Part shown: positions 44,028 through 57,000 of the stretch, one piece after another
How the letters are laid out: every line of letters begins with the position of its first letter
Position numbering within the stretch: position 1 is the stretch's first letter
Assembly: GCA_019915135.1 (NCBI GenBank)
Contig: JAHLMK010000006.1
Coordinates: forward strand, 2,294,001 to 2,358,000
Length of the DNA: 64,000 nt
Source of the DNA: Strobilurus pachycystidiatus
Lineage: Eukaryota > Basidiomycota > Agaricomycetes > Agaricales > Physalacriaceae
Direction of reading: 5' to 3'
Notes under the pieces: generated by a model
What the model was told of the DNA's origin: nothing
Database searches by the model: none
What the model saw: the letters and a program-made list of their open reading frames with translations, nothing else
Made by a program: the position numbers and the translations under genes

Positions 44028-47000
44028 ATGCCGAGCGCGTACCAGACGCAGAGCCAGGTGCGTGCCACCCCAACCACCCACGCATCCACCCACCCGCCAA
44101 CTTTATGCCTGCTTTTACACGCACAACAATTCCAATCCCGAACACTTAATGCATATTATCCCGTTATCCCCCTTTTCCGCATGCCCACACACCGGTCCCC
44201 GTTCCCCTCCACGCTCATCCTACAATCTACAACCCTGCTGACGCCTCCCCACTAGCCCTTCTCCCCCAAATCAGACGACGCGGACGTGCTATGGCGCGTT
44301 ATTGAGATCGTGGCGGAAAAGTATGGGAAGTATAAGGTGCAATGGGAGGGTGTGGATCCTGGTGAGTGTCTGGTCTGGTGTCAGTGGCGGCAAAGTGTTC
44401 GGAACGCGCCATCCGTTCTGGTTTTTGCTTGGGCCCTTGCTTGCGGACCGCGTTACTTGTGTTTGCGGACTGCGTTCTCTCTTGTTTTCGCATCCGTTGG
44501 CTGCGTTCTATCACTTTGGCGGCGCTCGTCCTACGCGAGCGCATTGCTTGCCGACAACGACCCCCTTACATTTCATTCATTCCTGCTAACTTTGCCTCGC
44601 AGAAACGGACAAACCTTGGGAACCGAGCTGGGTGGCCAAGTGCGATGTGACGCCTGATTTGGTGGAGGTTTGGAAGGCGAAGAAGGAGGAGAAGGAGAAG
44701 AGGAAAAAGATGAGGAAGAGTAAAGGTGCGTACTTTAGATTTGGACTTCTTTCGTCGGCGCATCTCGTGTTCCCCTTTGATTGCTCTTTCCTTCACCCGA
44801 TAACGCTCGCGCTAGCCACTTTCTCTGTTTCGTACCTGATTCTTTGTACAAGAATCTTTACGGGATGCTGACGACGACGTCTACGTTTGTAGGTCGGAAA
44901 TCCTCCGCATCGACGAAACGTTCCGTTACGAGGGGAGGAGAAGATGGTGATTCGGACGACTACGAGGCTGGCTCCAAACGCAGGACGACATCGCCAACTA
45001 AACGCGCGACGTCTGCATTGACCAAACGCGCGACGTCAGCCTCTACCAAACGCGTCGTGCGAGTCAAACAGGAGTCGGAAGAGGAGGAGCAGGAGGACTA
45101 CCCGCCTCCGGCGAAAAATGGGAATGGGAAAAAGAGGAAGAGAGCGTTGGGTGTGGATGGTGGGGAGAGGGACAGGAAGAAGGTCAAGACACGGGACGAA
45201 CATGACCAGGAAGAACAGGAGCAGGAGCAGCAGGAGCAGGAGAGGGAGAGGGAGAGAGAAGAGAAGGCGAGGCTGGCGAGGAGGGAAGAGGAGGAGGAGA
45301 GCGAGGATGATTTGCCGACTGTGGAGGAGCTGGTGTCGCCTACGAAGCCGCCGAAGAAGAAGAGCTCGACGCTGCCGAAGAAGAAGAAGAGCTCGACGCC
45401 GCGCCGGGTTGTGTCCGTGGAGGTCCCGCGGCGGAAGGTTCCGCTGTTCTTGCCGTCGGGGAGCGAGGAGCCGGATGTGATGGGTCGCGATGACGAACGC
45501 GAGGAATCGGATGCTGAGGAGGAACAGGAGCAGATGGCAGAGGTCGAGCCAGAGCCGGAGTTGGAGCGGATGGAGGAAGAGCCCGAGCCCGAGCCAGAGC
45601 CAGAGCCCGAGCCAGAGCCCGAGCCAGAGCCGCTGGAAGCAGAGCCAGAACCCGAGCCAGACCATACGGAAGAAGAGCCAGAGCCGATGGAGGTGGTGAA
45701 GGAGGCGGTGCGACGCAGGGAGGACGATGGAGAGATCGTCCAGGATTCGCTCGATGGGAGTCAGGAGGCTGCTAGGGAGCGGGAGGCGGCAGCGGCGGCG
45801 GCGGCGGCTCGACGGTCTCCACTTCCTGCCGCAAATCTGCGGCCTGAACAAGTTTCTCCGCACGATCTCCAGCCTGAAACCGAATCAGAGCCCGCTCCAA
45901 AACAACCGTCTATCCCAAAGTCACTTCCACAGCCCGAGCCGGAACCCGAACCCGAAGCAGAACTCGACCTCGCGCGCCTCCCGAAATCGGTGCGAAATAG
46001 GCTGCGGCGATTCGATAAGGACTTGAAGGCGATCGAGGAAAGGGAAAGGGCGGGCGTTGGGATCGTTGTTGAGAGTCTAACTTTGGCAGTTGGGGTGGGC
46101 GTGTCACCTATTGCGAATATTGGCGTTGCGAGGGAGAGGACGGTAGATGCAGAGGTGGATGTGGAAGTGGTGGAGAGGGAGAGGGAGAGGACTGTGGAAG
46201 TGGAAGTGGAGAGGAAGGTCAAAGTAAAGGATGGCATGAAGGGCCGGAGTCCGAGTAAGGGCGGTATGTGCTTTTTGTTTGTTTCGTTTCGTGGTACTGA
46301 TCAAAGTTGCAGGATCTCTAGCCAACTTGGCGCGTTCACCTACGAAGACCGGCGATCACTTCTCGCCAAATGCGCTGAGCGCTAAGCTCGGCACTTTGGC
46401 TTCGAATTTCACACTCGCTTCGCATTCCAACCTCGCTCCTGTGGCATCGACTTCCAACCTTGTCACTGCGCCGTCGACTTCCAAACTCGGTGCTACAGCG
46501 TCGAGCTCTAATATCGCGTCGAGCTCCAATCTCGTTCCTGCGGCGTCGAGCTCCAAACGGCCCATTGCCACATCCAAAATTGGGCCCCGGTCCAAGACGA
46601 TCTTGGGTCGGGATGGGAAGACCGTCGAGCGACAGGCGTCTACGTCTTCGTCTTCATCGAAATCCAAATCCTCCAACTCTCGCCCCATCCATAACCACGA
46701 GAATACCGCCAAAGAGACCAACCAGACCACGAAACCGCTCCTCCCAATACCCGTCCTAACACAGAGCGCATTTGCGCCTTATTTGGACAAGGACGACTCG
46801 ATCGAAGAGTTCAGTTCGCCTGTCAAGCCGACACGGAACGACGAGGACGAGGACGACGTACAAACCTCTCGGCGTATATCGCGCGCCCAAACAGGAATTA
46901 GCGAAGACAAGGAAGAAGGCTATCATCGCCGGCGGGGGGCGGAGATCGCCGAGGAGGTGCGGGTGAAGAATGGGGGTGGGGGAGGGAAGAGGAGGAGGTT

Positions 47001-49484
47001 GGATGATTTGGTGAGGGGTGGGGAGGGGGAGGGGGAGCAAGGGGATGAGGGTGAAGAACAAGCGGACGGGGAGGAAGACCAAGACCCCGCGCCGTTCATG
47101 GACCTCCCGGATTACACGAGCACGTCTGACGGGGGCGATTATCTTATGCGGTATGAGGGGGAAGGTGCTGCGGTGACAGGAGAGAGAAGGGAGGAGAAAG
47201 GAGGGAGGAGGGAGGAGGAGGAGGAGGATGTGGGGATGGAGGACGGGGAGGTAGAGGAGGAGAGGGAGGAAGGGGAGATCGTGACCGGGAAGGGGAAGGA
47301 GGCGGTTCAGTGGAAGTCGGGGACGCTTACTGTCCAGAGCAAGGAGCCGACGCCGCGCACGCCCGTTATACAGACCACGCCGGCCGCACAACGCAAATCA
47401 GCTACGCCAGCCGTGGGGAGGAAGTCCGCTACGCCGGCTTTTTCCCGAAAGTCTGCGACGCCACTCGAGCCCGTTGCTCCGCTCAGCAAGTCGGCGACTC
47501 CGGATGTACAGCGCAAGTCGACTACTCCGGCTGTACAGCGCAGGTCCGCTACACCCAATGTGGCTAGGAAGTCCGCTACGCCAGCCGTCCAACGCCCATC
47601 TGTACAACAGCCGCTCGAGCCCGTCGCCAAGGATCCTGCACCACTCGCTCCATCCGACATCGCCCAATCCCAATCCCAATCTCAGTCGCAGGAACAGGAG
47701 CAGGACTCGCGCACGGACATTGACGATTCCGACGTGCAGGTCCGGGTGAGGGTGGAGGCAAAGCGGATGGAGGAGGAGGAGAGCACGCAGGATTTGGAGA
47801 TGGAGAAGGCAAAAGCAGCAGCAGCGGCTAATGAAGAGACGAGTGGTGGTGTTGGGGAGAACGGGGAGAAAGAGAAGGTGCGTTTTGCTTTTACTTCGTT
47901 TATTGCGGCACAAGGTGAGCTGACGATTGGTTTGTAGGTTGTGGACGTGGACGCAGACGTGGATATGGAGTTGGGATACCCGGAGGAGGACCCGGAGGTT
48001 GGTCTGGTTCTCGTCTCGTTTTGGGTTGGGCGCTGATGCGATATATTGCAGGTCCCGGAAGCAGCTCGAGAACCCACGCCCGATCCTCCTGTACCGTCCA
48101 ACACGCATCCTGAACTCAGGGAATCGACCGACGGAATGAAGTCCCAGCCCGACCACCAACTCCCGCCACCCGCCCAGGAATTGAACACCGACTCGCCCAT
48201 CGCCAAGGAAGTGAACAGCGACTCTTCACCCTCTTCACCCGCCAAGGAGGTGAACAGCGACTCTTCACCCGCCAAGGAAGTCGACGCACCCACTCACGAC
48301 GAGCTCGCATCCCTCCGCGCCGAGCGTGATTTCTTTCACGCGCAGTATACGGCGCAGAGCGCGTATGTCACTACACTGAGGGCGGAGAACGCGGAGCTTG
48401 TGGGGAGGAATGGGGTTTTGGAGAAACAGGTGCGTGTTTTTTGTTAATTGATTCTTCATCTTGTTTCAAGCGAGATCCGGACTGATGCTAATTATCCATT
48501 TTCTTCGCAGGTGAAGGAAGGCGTGGAGTTGGTGCGGCGGACGTTCGAAGGCCGCGTCAAATGGCTCGAAGAGGACGTTGAACGATGGAGGGGCGTCGTT
48601 TCGCTGCTGGGCGAGTCCGAAACCCGTAGGGTGGAGAGGGATAAGGAGATGGAGAGGCGTCTCGTGGAGAAAGAGCTGGAGAACGCGGACCTCAAGGAGA
48701 GAGTCCGGGAGCTGGAGCAGAACGCGGAAGTCCGGGAGTTGGAGCGAGGGTCACCGACACCTGCATCACCACCACCACCACCACGAGAGGACTGGGGCGA
48801 CGAGGACTCAGAGGAGGATGGGGATTGGAGGGACGAGGAGAGTGCTGAACCTCCCCCGCCTCCGCCGCAGTTGCCACATCGAAACAGGGTAGACTCCCAC
48901 TCGAAACGGCAGATGTCGACGGGCGACGTGGTGATGCACGCTATCAACGCGGCGAACCAAGTCCGGTTCCAGAGTCAAGGCGGGGAGAGCCAAAGACAGT
49001 CTGGTGCAAGTGCCGAGAGTCATGGGGTGGAGAGTCAGTCTGGGGAGAGTCAGCCCTGGGGCGGGCTCGGACTCCTCACGCAGAAACCCGAGCCCGAGTC
49101 TTCTCAGTCCCAGGAGCAGGAGCAGGAGTACAGACGGGTGGACACGGACTCTCAATCACAGCCATCACAGCCTCAGTTCCAACACCAGTTTCAGCATGAG
49201 TTTCATTCACAGCCGGATAGTAGTGGGGGAGGGAGAGGAGGAGGAGGAGTAGCGAAGCGAGAGAAATACTTTTGCGGGTGGGAGATGGCGGATGGGGGAC
49301 GGTGCGGGGCTGGGTTCGAGGCGAGGGGGGTGAGTTGATTTTTTTTTTCTTCACTCAGGTTTGGTTGTCCTTTGGTTTTGATGTTGTTCTCTGAGTTGAT
49401 ACTTGATTGCTAACACACTTTGTACAGGCACTTGCACAGCATTTCCTCAGTGCGCCAGGGCATGGAGGGAGTTCTGGTGTGTAA
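44028..49484 (+). CDS. Chromodomain, coiled-coil and C2H2-like finger protein (intact partner gene)
   Basis: Nine exons, 44028-44057, 44256-44361, 44603-44725, 44893-46263, 46313-47877, 47938-47997, 48052-48429, 48511-49329 and 49428-49484, code for 1502 residues. Residues 21-80 form a chromodomain (VLWRVIEIVAEKYGKYKVQW, then PWEPSWVAKCDVTPDLVEVW). By alignment with HP1 the methyl-lysine cage would be W23, W40 and V43, so one aromatic is missing. Then come Lys/Arg-rich and Glu-rich regions with an (EP)n run, a Ser-rich part, KSATP.VQR repeats (about 900-975), a coiled coil (about 1167-1290), a Pro patch, Gln/Ser-rich sequence and a final finger C1466-x9-C1476-x3-F-x5-L-x2-H1489-x6-H1496, split by the last intron. 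It is probably a nuclear chromatin-associated protein. The short first exon, MPSAYQTQSQ, is supported by the GTGCGT donor also present in relic F. It converges on receptor D with a 240-bp gap. Confidence 0.85.
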
Positions 49485-49724
49485 ATGTGTAGAGTTCATA
49501 TGTATGTTTATCTGTGGTATGTGTGCGGGGTATTTATTGTTAAGTTATCTGTTAAGACATTACCTGTTTTACCGTCTTTGCACGCTTGGCTTGAAAGTAT
49601 CGTGTATTGGGGCGCCAAAATGAAACTTACCTGAGAGTGTGTAACTTAAATGTGAAAGTTAGCAAAAAAAATAAACCGGGGAATATATTATACATCAACT
49701 ATGAAAGACATGTGTACTACTTAT
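49485..49724. other. Conserved spacer between converging partner and receptor genes
   Basis: This 240-bp gap is strongly similar to the gap at 60321-60616, for example GGGGTATTTATTGTTAAGTT, TTGGGGCGCCAAAATGAA and GAATATATTATACATCAACT in both. It holds AATAAA near 49669 and probably supplies 3' ends for both genes, whose transcripts may overlap. Confidence 0.6.
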
Positions 49725-52700
49725 TCAATCTCTTTCCTTCTCCTTTGCTGCTTTGTGATCCAGTAAGATCTGCTTGATCTCTGGGTGACATTTCCATTCC
49801 ATCCAATAGTAGTCTTCCAGGATGGGCTCAATGTTTGCTCCGTGTGCTATCAAGAAACAAATAGTTTCTGCAAAATTTTTGATTGGGATCCATTCATTTA
49901 CTTGCTGACTTTTTACTGCAGCCAGTAAAGCAGTTTCACCAAAAACATCTTGAGCATTGACATTGGCGCCGTGGTCAAGGAGGGTTTGAACAACAGTGGC
50001 ATGTCCATGACAAGCTGCAGCTCGCAATGCATTCTGATATTCACCACCTTGAGCATTGACATCAGCGCCTTGATCAAGGAGGGTTTGAACAACAGTGGCA
50101 TCTCCACAATAAGCTGCAGCCTGCAATGCGTTCCCATAATAACCACCTTGAGCATTGACATCAGCGCCTTGGTCAAAGAGGATTTGAACAATAGTGGCAT
50201 GTCCACAATAAGCTGCAGCCTGCAATGCGTTCCCATAATCACCACCTTGAGCATTGACATCAGCGCCGTGGCTAAAAAGAGTTTGAACTATAGTGGCATC
50301 TCCACCATAAGCTGCAGCCTGCAATGCATTCCCATATTCACCACCTTGAGCATTGACATCAGCGCCTTGGTCAATGAGGGCTTGAACCACAGTGGCGTGT
50401 CTACCATAAGCTGCAGCCTGCAATGCATTCACATATTCACCGCCTTGAGCATTGACATCAGCACCTTGATCAAGAAGGGTTTGAACAATAGTGGCAAGTC
50501 CCCTAAAAGCGGCAGTGTGCAATGCATTCCCATATACACCACCTTGAGCATTGACATCGGCACCATGGTGCAAAAGGAGAATGACAATGTTATTATTGTC
50601 TTGCTCAGACGATGAAATGAGAGCAGCATTGAGTATCTGCTGTTTGACTGGACCAGCTGCAACTATAGAATGGACTACATTCTGCTCATTGTTGTATGCT
50701 GCATATTGTAAAAGTGAAAAACTATGGTTTTTAGACCAATGAAGTAATTGATGCCAAAAATGCCATTGTGGGCTTTGAGGTGTCATGAGTAAATTTGCCA
50801 ATTCCATTCTCTCCGATTGACATCCACTGAGGTTGAGATGCTCCAACCAATAGTTTGCAGAGTACTTCACAAGTGTGAATTTCTCTTCTAGACCTGAGAT
50901 TGAGTAAGTATGACTCCGGTCCCCTGTCCTGAAGTAGCAGAGCTGTGCAAGACAAGTATGGGCAATCATATCATGACCAGATAATGGCTCAATGCTATAT
51001 TGCTTTGCAAGACTGGTGACCCCAGTTGTAAGATAGTCACGAACAGATGAGTGAGCAAGCTGAACCTAATTAGTAATAATATAGTCAATCACAAATTTAT
51101 AATTGAGAAGATATTTACGCACAATATTTCTTCTTGTATCCATAAAATCCACCTCCTCAGTGACAACAACTAGACTGGATAGTTGTTTTGTCAACAGCAT
51201 CCTATTTTGAGTTTGCAAGAGAGGGTCAAATCTCCACATTGCAGTTGATGTGTCAAATGCAAATGCAGCATCATTCAACTCATCAATGGTGAGACTTTGA
51301 AATGAAAGACACAGCCATTGGAGAGCTCGGTGTAAACCTAAGCTATAGTTTTTGCTGTTGCGTGACAGAATCTGATCGTAAAGTGCATTCAAGTCCTGAG
51401 GTAGCTGTGAGAGAGCTGCAGCCAATTGCCTCTGATTATGGCACTCCATCAACTCACAAAGCAGACAGGCAACAAAGCGAAACCTGTGAAAAGAATCAGA
51501 ATTAGATGAAAGGAAAATATAGCTAATGATCAAAATCTTACATGCCTGCTCCACGTTTCATGAGAGTTGTCATAATTTCCTGCTTTTGCTCTGATGGCCA
51601 ATGCTTCAGGTCATCATTTGTCTGTAGCTGGTTGGTGATGAAGCTAGTGATGTCGTTTGACACAGAGTGGTCACCATTTAGGTTAATCTGTGTGGAGACA
51701 AAGGGAAGACAGGATCTGAAGGGATCTCGTGGCTGACTTGTTACCACAAGATGCAACTTTGTGTTTGGCCATTGGTGCACCAGTGTGATGAAGTCCAGCA
51801 AATGCTGATGCTCTGATGCAGAACATTCATCAAGTGCATCAAGAACAATGTAGGTATTGGAAAGGTCCTGAAGGACTCTTTTCAACATATCAAGAACAAC
51901 CTTTTCAGAAGGAGGAGTTTGGCCCCTACGACCAGCCTCATGATAATAGTCACTTGTGACCCTATGAGGAATTGGAGTGTACTGTGAGAGTTGGTAGAGA
52001 AGTGACCGGACAGCTGGATCAAGGTGGTCCTTGCTGCCATCGGACTCATTGACACTGAAATAGAAGAATGCCAACGGAATACTGTTATCAGCATCAATGT
52101 TGTCAATGATGCTTGAGCTAGTGATGAAAGAATCAGAAATGTGAGCACAAGGTAAACATCTGCATTACCTGAGAATAGTCTTTCCCGTGCCCGCTACAAA
52201 CATTGTTTAGTCACTGCATAAATTGTAGCGTGTAAACTCACAGTTACCAGATATCCATAGAAGGGACCCGGGAGTTTCCTTCCATTCTAGAAAGCGTTCA
52301 TCGTCCAAGATGAGCCATTCACCGGTGCCCTCCATCCGTGCTTTCCGAGCACGCATGAGATTGGACCGCCCGTCCGGGGGACTGTCAAGCCATTTGAAGA
52401 GATCGGCATCCATACTAGATGACAAAGTCAGGCACACGCGTCTAGAGCATATAGAAACACTCACACTCGACCATGAAGATAGTCAACCTTCACTGCCAGC
52501 GCAATCGCACATTTGATCTTGAGGGACAGTATATCAGAATCAAAAGTCGTTCATTCGATTGGTCACATACCTGGAGACGATCTTGGTACCCATCCATCTC
52601 CTTATCCAGCACATTGAAATCGGCACTGAACTTGTCATGGCCAGCGCCTTTTGTGAACTTGCCGTGTTCCTTGTATCGTTTGACGTAGTCGGTCACATTG

Positions 52701-53296
52701 TCGAGCAGTCTTTGGCATGTCAGACATCTCTGAGTTTGTATGGGAAGGCAAGCCTACCCCTTATAACCAAGCAGGTCCGTCTTGAGATCGTCAAGCAAAG
52801 GCGAACGATTGGTAGCCTGGACTTGTTCGAGCACTGGGGCGATCGTGTTCCAAATAGCCTCGGATTTGTCGACCAGCTGCGCAACCTGCTCTTGATCCGC
52901 AGTGTAATTCTTAAAGAGAGCTCTGTAAGCTCCATGACGGGTGTAGAGAAGAGCAAGGTTGCTTACCTTGTGCATCTCGAGGAGCTTTCTCATCGCCATC
53001 ACCACAGGTCCCACCCAGGGAACGTTCTGCACTACCTGTCCCACCTGATCGAGCGCCCCGAGGATGAGTTCACCGTTAGAGAGGACCGTGTCGACCAGCT
53101 TGGGCTTATCAGCTTGAACGCCCGTCGAGGACGACTTCCCGGGGTCTACAGCAGCACCGGCGGATGCTTCCGACCCGGCGTCGCTTCCCGACTGCCTGCG
53201 AGAAGGCCCATGGTTGGCTAGATTCCCAGACGCGGAGGTGCGGCGGAGACTGCGAGGAGTGAACCGTTTGCGAATGGCGGCTTTGAGTTTCTGCAT
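49725..53296 (-). CDS. NACHT-ankyrin NLR-like receptor, copy D
   Basis: Minus-strand exons 53296-52967, 52909-52758, 52709-52571, 52517-52465, 52414-52242, 52193-52169, 52117-51542, 51483-51123 and 51065-49725 give 1049 residues with no interruption. The N-domain contains VPWVGPVVMAMRKLLEMHK, the P-loop is GNSGTGKT (281-288, followed by IL in place of VL), and Walker B is YIVLDALDEC (380-389). Seven clear ankyrin repeats are followed by a degenerate eighth (ICFLIAHGANIEPIL) and the tail PEIKQILLDHKAAKEKERD. This is the only receptor in the window that keeps a complete open reading frame with its native tail and also faces an intact partner gene. Family knowledge suggests an ATP-dependent oligomerising sensor; the ligand and outcome are not known. 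Confidence 0.93.
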
Positions 53297-54260
53297 GGAT
53301 GTTTGAGAGCAAGGATGAGGGGTGCGTGTGACCATACATCCTGTCAATCCAAGGCGGTGGCTTGATTTCCCGCGCTGTCGCATCGTTTTGTCCACACAAC
53401 GGACATTGCCATCGCCGGCTGATAGCTACTCGGTCTGGACTCTCGTCTACCGGCCCGTGATAGATCCCTATCTACTGTGAGGTCGTCTCCTTTATCCCAC
53501 CCCTCTTGAGTCTATCGCCCGTCCGTTCAAGTAAACCAAGGACTGTGCTCATTCCTCGGAATCGGAGAGCGCGTGCTACTGTCCACTGACGGAGAGTTCA
53601 AAGACGCCGTCCTTTTAAACGGTATGACCCGGTGCTTATTCCCCGCATCATGTATTGAACCCTGAACTGATTTGCCTCGCTTTTCATGGCGTTTAGTGCT
53701 CCATCTGTCCTTTATAAGTAGCCTTCGATGAATCTCAGTGTCAGACAAGAATCATCGAGGCGGGTGGCGCCCGAATTTAAGAAGGAAGTGCGCTGGACCT
53801 TGACACCTTGCTGTGAGTGTCGAGTTACCCTTACGTGCCCAGTTGAAACATTCAACAGAATGTCTTCATTTCGTTGGCAGAGTGGTGAATCATCAAGTCA
53901 GCGCCGTACATTTGATTAACATCGATTCTTGAAGCTCTCCCGATGGCTCAGTGGCTGTGGACCGTTAAACGCAACCGAAGTGGACGCGCGCGTCGTCATA
54001 AAAATGGATGGCGGCTGTCGTTGTCGAGAAGATCTGTGTCGGGAAATCGAGCGTCAATGGGTCCGAAGCTTTCTGATTTGAGTGAGTGTCCAACGGAGAG
54101 TTTGTACGCATTGGAGTTCCGGTCTTTTTTTTTCGCTCGCACACGCGTCTCTAGCTGAAATGTAAGCATCGTATTTGAATTGCACTTCCAAGCGAACAAT
54201 GGTACATCCGCTACATGTCGAGTAGTATACCCGGGCCGCCACCAGTGCGCCAAAGCTCCC
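53297..54260. other. Promoter and upstream region of receptor D
   Basis: 53297-53480 matches the region before receptor B (21430-21613) in inverse orientation. 53900-54200 resembles 57040-57200 and part of 20800-20890 (CCAACGGAGAGTTTGTACGC against CCAACGAAGGATTTGTACGC). No gene is supported. Confidence 0.4.
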
Positions 54261-54269
54261 TGCGAAAAA

Positions 54270-55838
54270 TGCTCATGTTCACGGATAGCAACGGCTTGAC
54301 GGCCATTCGACGACCGAGGTCTTCATCATCAAATCAGATGGCAGCGGTCTACAGGAAACCTGAGCACGCAGAACGAGGAGGAGACAACTAAGCACGCCAA
54401 ACGAAGAGGGAAAAAACAACGTACGGGGATCACTCTGGCGCTGCCAGTGCCCGGGTCCACGAAAATAAATACGACAGCTTGCAGTGCGAGTTGCGGACGA
54501 GCTCGAATAGCGAGTCCGCATCGAAAGCTCTCAACGTCTGTCCTCTTTCATGGCTACAGGCGCGCTATGCGGTGCGGCGAATGCTAGGATTCAGGTGCGA
54601 AATTTGGAACCGCCGCCAGTTGAGAGTCCTCGGCCCACGAAATTATGCCCACAACCAAGAGAAGTACGAGTCAAGCGTCAGGCCACGGTGCTCATCAGAG
54701 GTCTTGAGTGATGGGAATTGGACTAGATCCAAGATTCTACAGACAAAAATAAGCCGAGCTACGAGTCTTGGCGTGGCGTAACGAGGCGCCCTGTAAAGTT
54801 CTACAAATCAGCGGCTTGAATATGTTATTCAAAGCTCCATACCCTTTTGAGTCGAAAACGGCGAAGGATAAACAGAGAGGAACCCGCGCGTGGATAGGGG
54901 TTGTCGTGGGCGTTGCTGAAAGAGCAGACGTGCCGGTGATGACATCATCAAAAACTTTCTCCTTTGCCCATCACCGTCCAGTACCTCCACCACGTCTTCT
55001 TGCAAACTCTCCGCGCGAAGGACGGCGCCCCATGCCGCCAGGAGTCGGGTCTGATCAGCGTGTCGGCAGTTGGCAACTCCGGGCGGTTCTCTCCCCTCGT
55101 TTCAGAGCACGCGACACGACACGACAATACGCCCCGCACGACACAACGAGACACATCGCATCGTCCAGGCTGCGATACGCCCGCTCGTCCACTGCGCACG
55201 TCTACATCTAAGCGGAACACGCATACGGAACACAGGTGCATAGCCGACGAATATGTGAGGGTCGGTTACGTTCGGTTGTAGCAAAGGCTGACGCTTTAGC
55301 TGGGACCGCAGCTTCCTGTTTAGCTTAGGAGTGCACGATGGGCCTGAATACTGGATCCTCCTCTACCAGCGCCTTACCCGCCGCGCTCAGAAACGCCTCC
55401 AACGAATTCCGAATACGATCATCGCGCTACACTCACCGGACGCGGTTCAGACTGCATTCAAGACACGGCGCAGAAGTCCAACATCACGAGGTCTAGGTCT
55501 GAGGGCGGAAGATGTGAAGGTTGTGGCAAGGAATTGAGCTTTACAGGAGCAGGTACGTATCTCTGGCCATGGGTTCTTGCTTTTCGTCCGTTCGTTTCAT
55601 TTCGCTTCTGTCTCCGTTCGCCTGGGTGCGAGCGTTCGTCTCCCCTTTTGAGTCTTCCGTACTTTGCGATGCGTAGCAGGTTTTCGCTGTTTTTTTCTGT
55701 CGGTCTGTCACTCAATTCGCATCCACATTGACGCGCCCATTATCCTTAGGCATCGATTCCATCCAGGGACTTTCATGGCCCATATCAATGTCGCTCGAGG
55801 AGGACCCGAAGCGGTGGAAGGACGTCACTGTGCCTTGA
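54270..55838. pseudogene. Right-arm copies of segments Z (-) and Y (+), decayed
   Basis: Z lies at 54560-54270 on the minus strand. Y lies at about 54770-55838 on the plus strand, with exons matching 55324-55552 and 55750-55838. Compared with the left copy, Y here lacks one base in the ATCAAAA(T)ACTTTC stretch near 54950 and has TGA at 55345-55347 where the left copy has TGT. The last exon (GIDSIQGLSWPISMSLEED) stays open. Confidence 0.55.
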
Positions 55839-55959
55839 GCTGGACATTCCCTGCGTTCACGTACCTAAACGGCACTAAGTCGTCCACCTCAAATTTCGGC
55901 AATACGATATCCAACCTCTCACCGCACTTTAGACTCGCCCACGTCGCTCACCATTCATC

Positions 55960-57000
55960 CCACGCTATAGCGCCCAGCTCTGATCTTGCTACATCCAGAA
56001 CCGGATCAAGGTTGCAGACGACTTTGTGGCAACCTTCAAATCCTACCATAGTGCTCGTCTTTCAACTCAGCCGATCACGGCCAAACTCACCCCGCTCCAA
56101 CCCGTCGCCGTCCGATCCCCGAGCTGACCCAGAGCGCGTCCGTTCGCAATTACAATTACGCGGCGCGCAGAGCCGCGGGGAGCGGAGATCGCTGAGGTGG
56201 TGCGGGTGCGAGAGCAGGTAGCTGCGGGGGGAGTCGAGCGGAAGGAGCCAGGGGATGAGGAAGAGGGTGGTGGTATAGGAGGGGGATGAAGCCGGGAAGA
56301 GGGGGAGGAGTTGTCCCCCGAGGGCAGGATCCGAAAACGCTCAGTAGGACGGCGATGACGAGGACGACAAAGAAGGAGATGTGGGCATGCAGGACGGGGA
56401 GGCCGGCGGGGGTAGGAGTGCAGAAGAGGAGGGGGAGGAGCATGATGTGGGATAGAGGACGGGGAGGGCGAAGAAGAGGAGAAGGGTGGTCAACTGTGGG
56501 GACTACGCCGGCCGTTCAGTGACTGTCCAGCGCACTCGCCTCGCTGTCTAGCACGAGTCAGCTGCTCCTCCTGCAGTGGAGAGGAGGGCTGCTACGCCGC
56601 GCAAATCGGCTGGTACCCTGCAGACTCGATGGTAAGTCGTCTTATTATCTCTCTCTCCGTTGAGTGTGAGTGTTGAAATGGTCTATTATCTCTAGGTCCC
56701 TGTCACCCGATTTGAATACGGTTCCATGCGTCGCGTCCGCCAGCGCCTTGCCCTCTGCCAATCGAAATTTAAATCACAATCCACGTGTCGCGTCGACCGG
56801 CCCGCCGCTACGCGTCCTGCTCACGACAAACCACCGACCGTGGATGTGGACGAATCCACGTCTCTTCGCGCCTAACGCGATTTCTTCCACGCGCAGTGTG
56901 CCTGTGTCACCGATGTCATGCTTCGGCTCCCTTCTCGCTCTTTCGTTCCCGTCACTTCGGCTCGCTCCCAGTCCTTCCTGTACGGACGTGCTAATTTGAC
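55960..57000 (+). pseudogene. Relic H': partner-gene fragments (right arm)
   Basis: Inverse duplicate of 17965-18960. 56100-56600 holds exon 5 fragments (an equivalent of RGAEIAEEV, TTPAVQ), and 56690-57000 an exon 7 fragment around a remnant of RDFFHAQ (CGCGATTTCTTCCACGCGCA at about 56877). Stops throughout. Confidence 0.7.

Larger units (their letters stand above)
52500..57000. repeat. Right arm of the large inverted duplication
   Basis: Mirror image of about 17965-22400: receptor first exons and promoter, Z, Y and partner-gene fragments H in reversed order and orientation. Ends are approximate. Overlaps the gene entries listed separately. Confidence 0.8.

Noticed and set aside
45036..45863. 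275-residue minus frame rich in Leu and Arg
   Set aside because: Antisense of the Glu-rich, GAG-repeat exon of the chromodomain gene; low complexity and not conserved in the relics.
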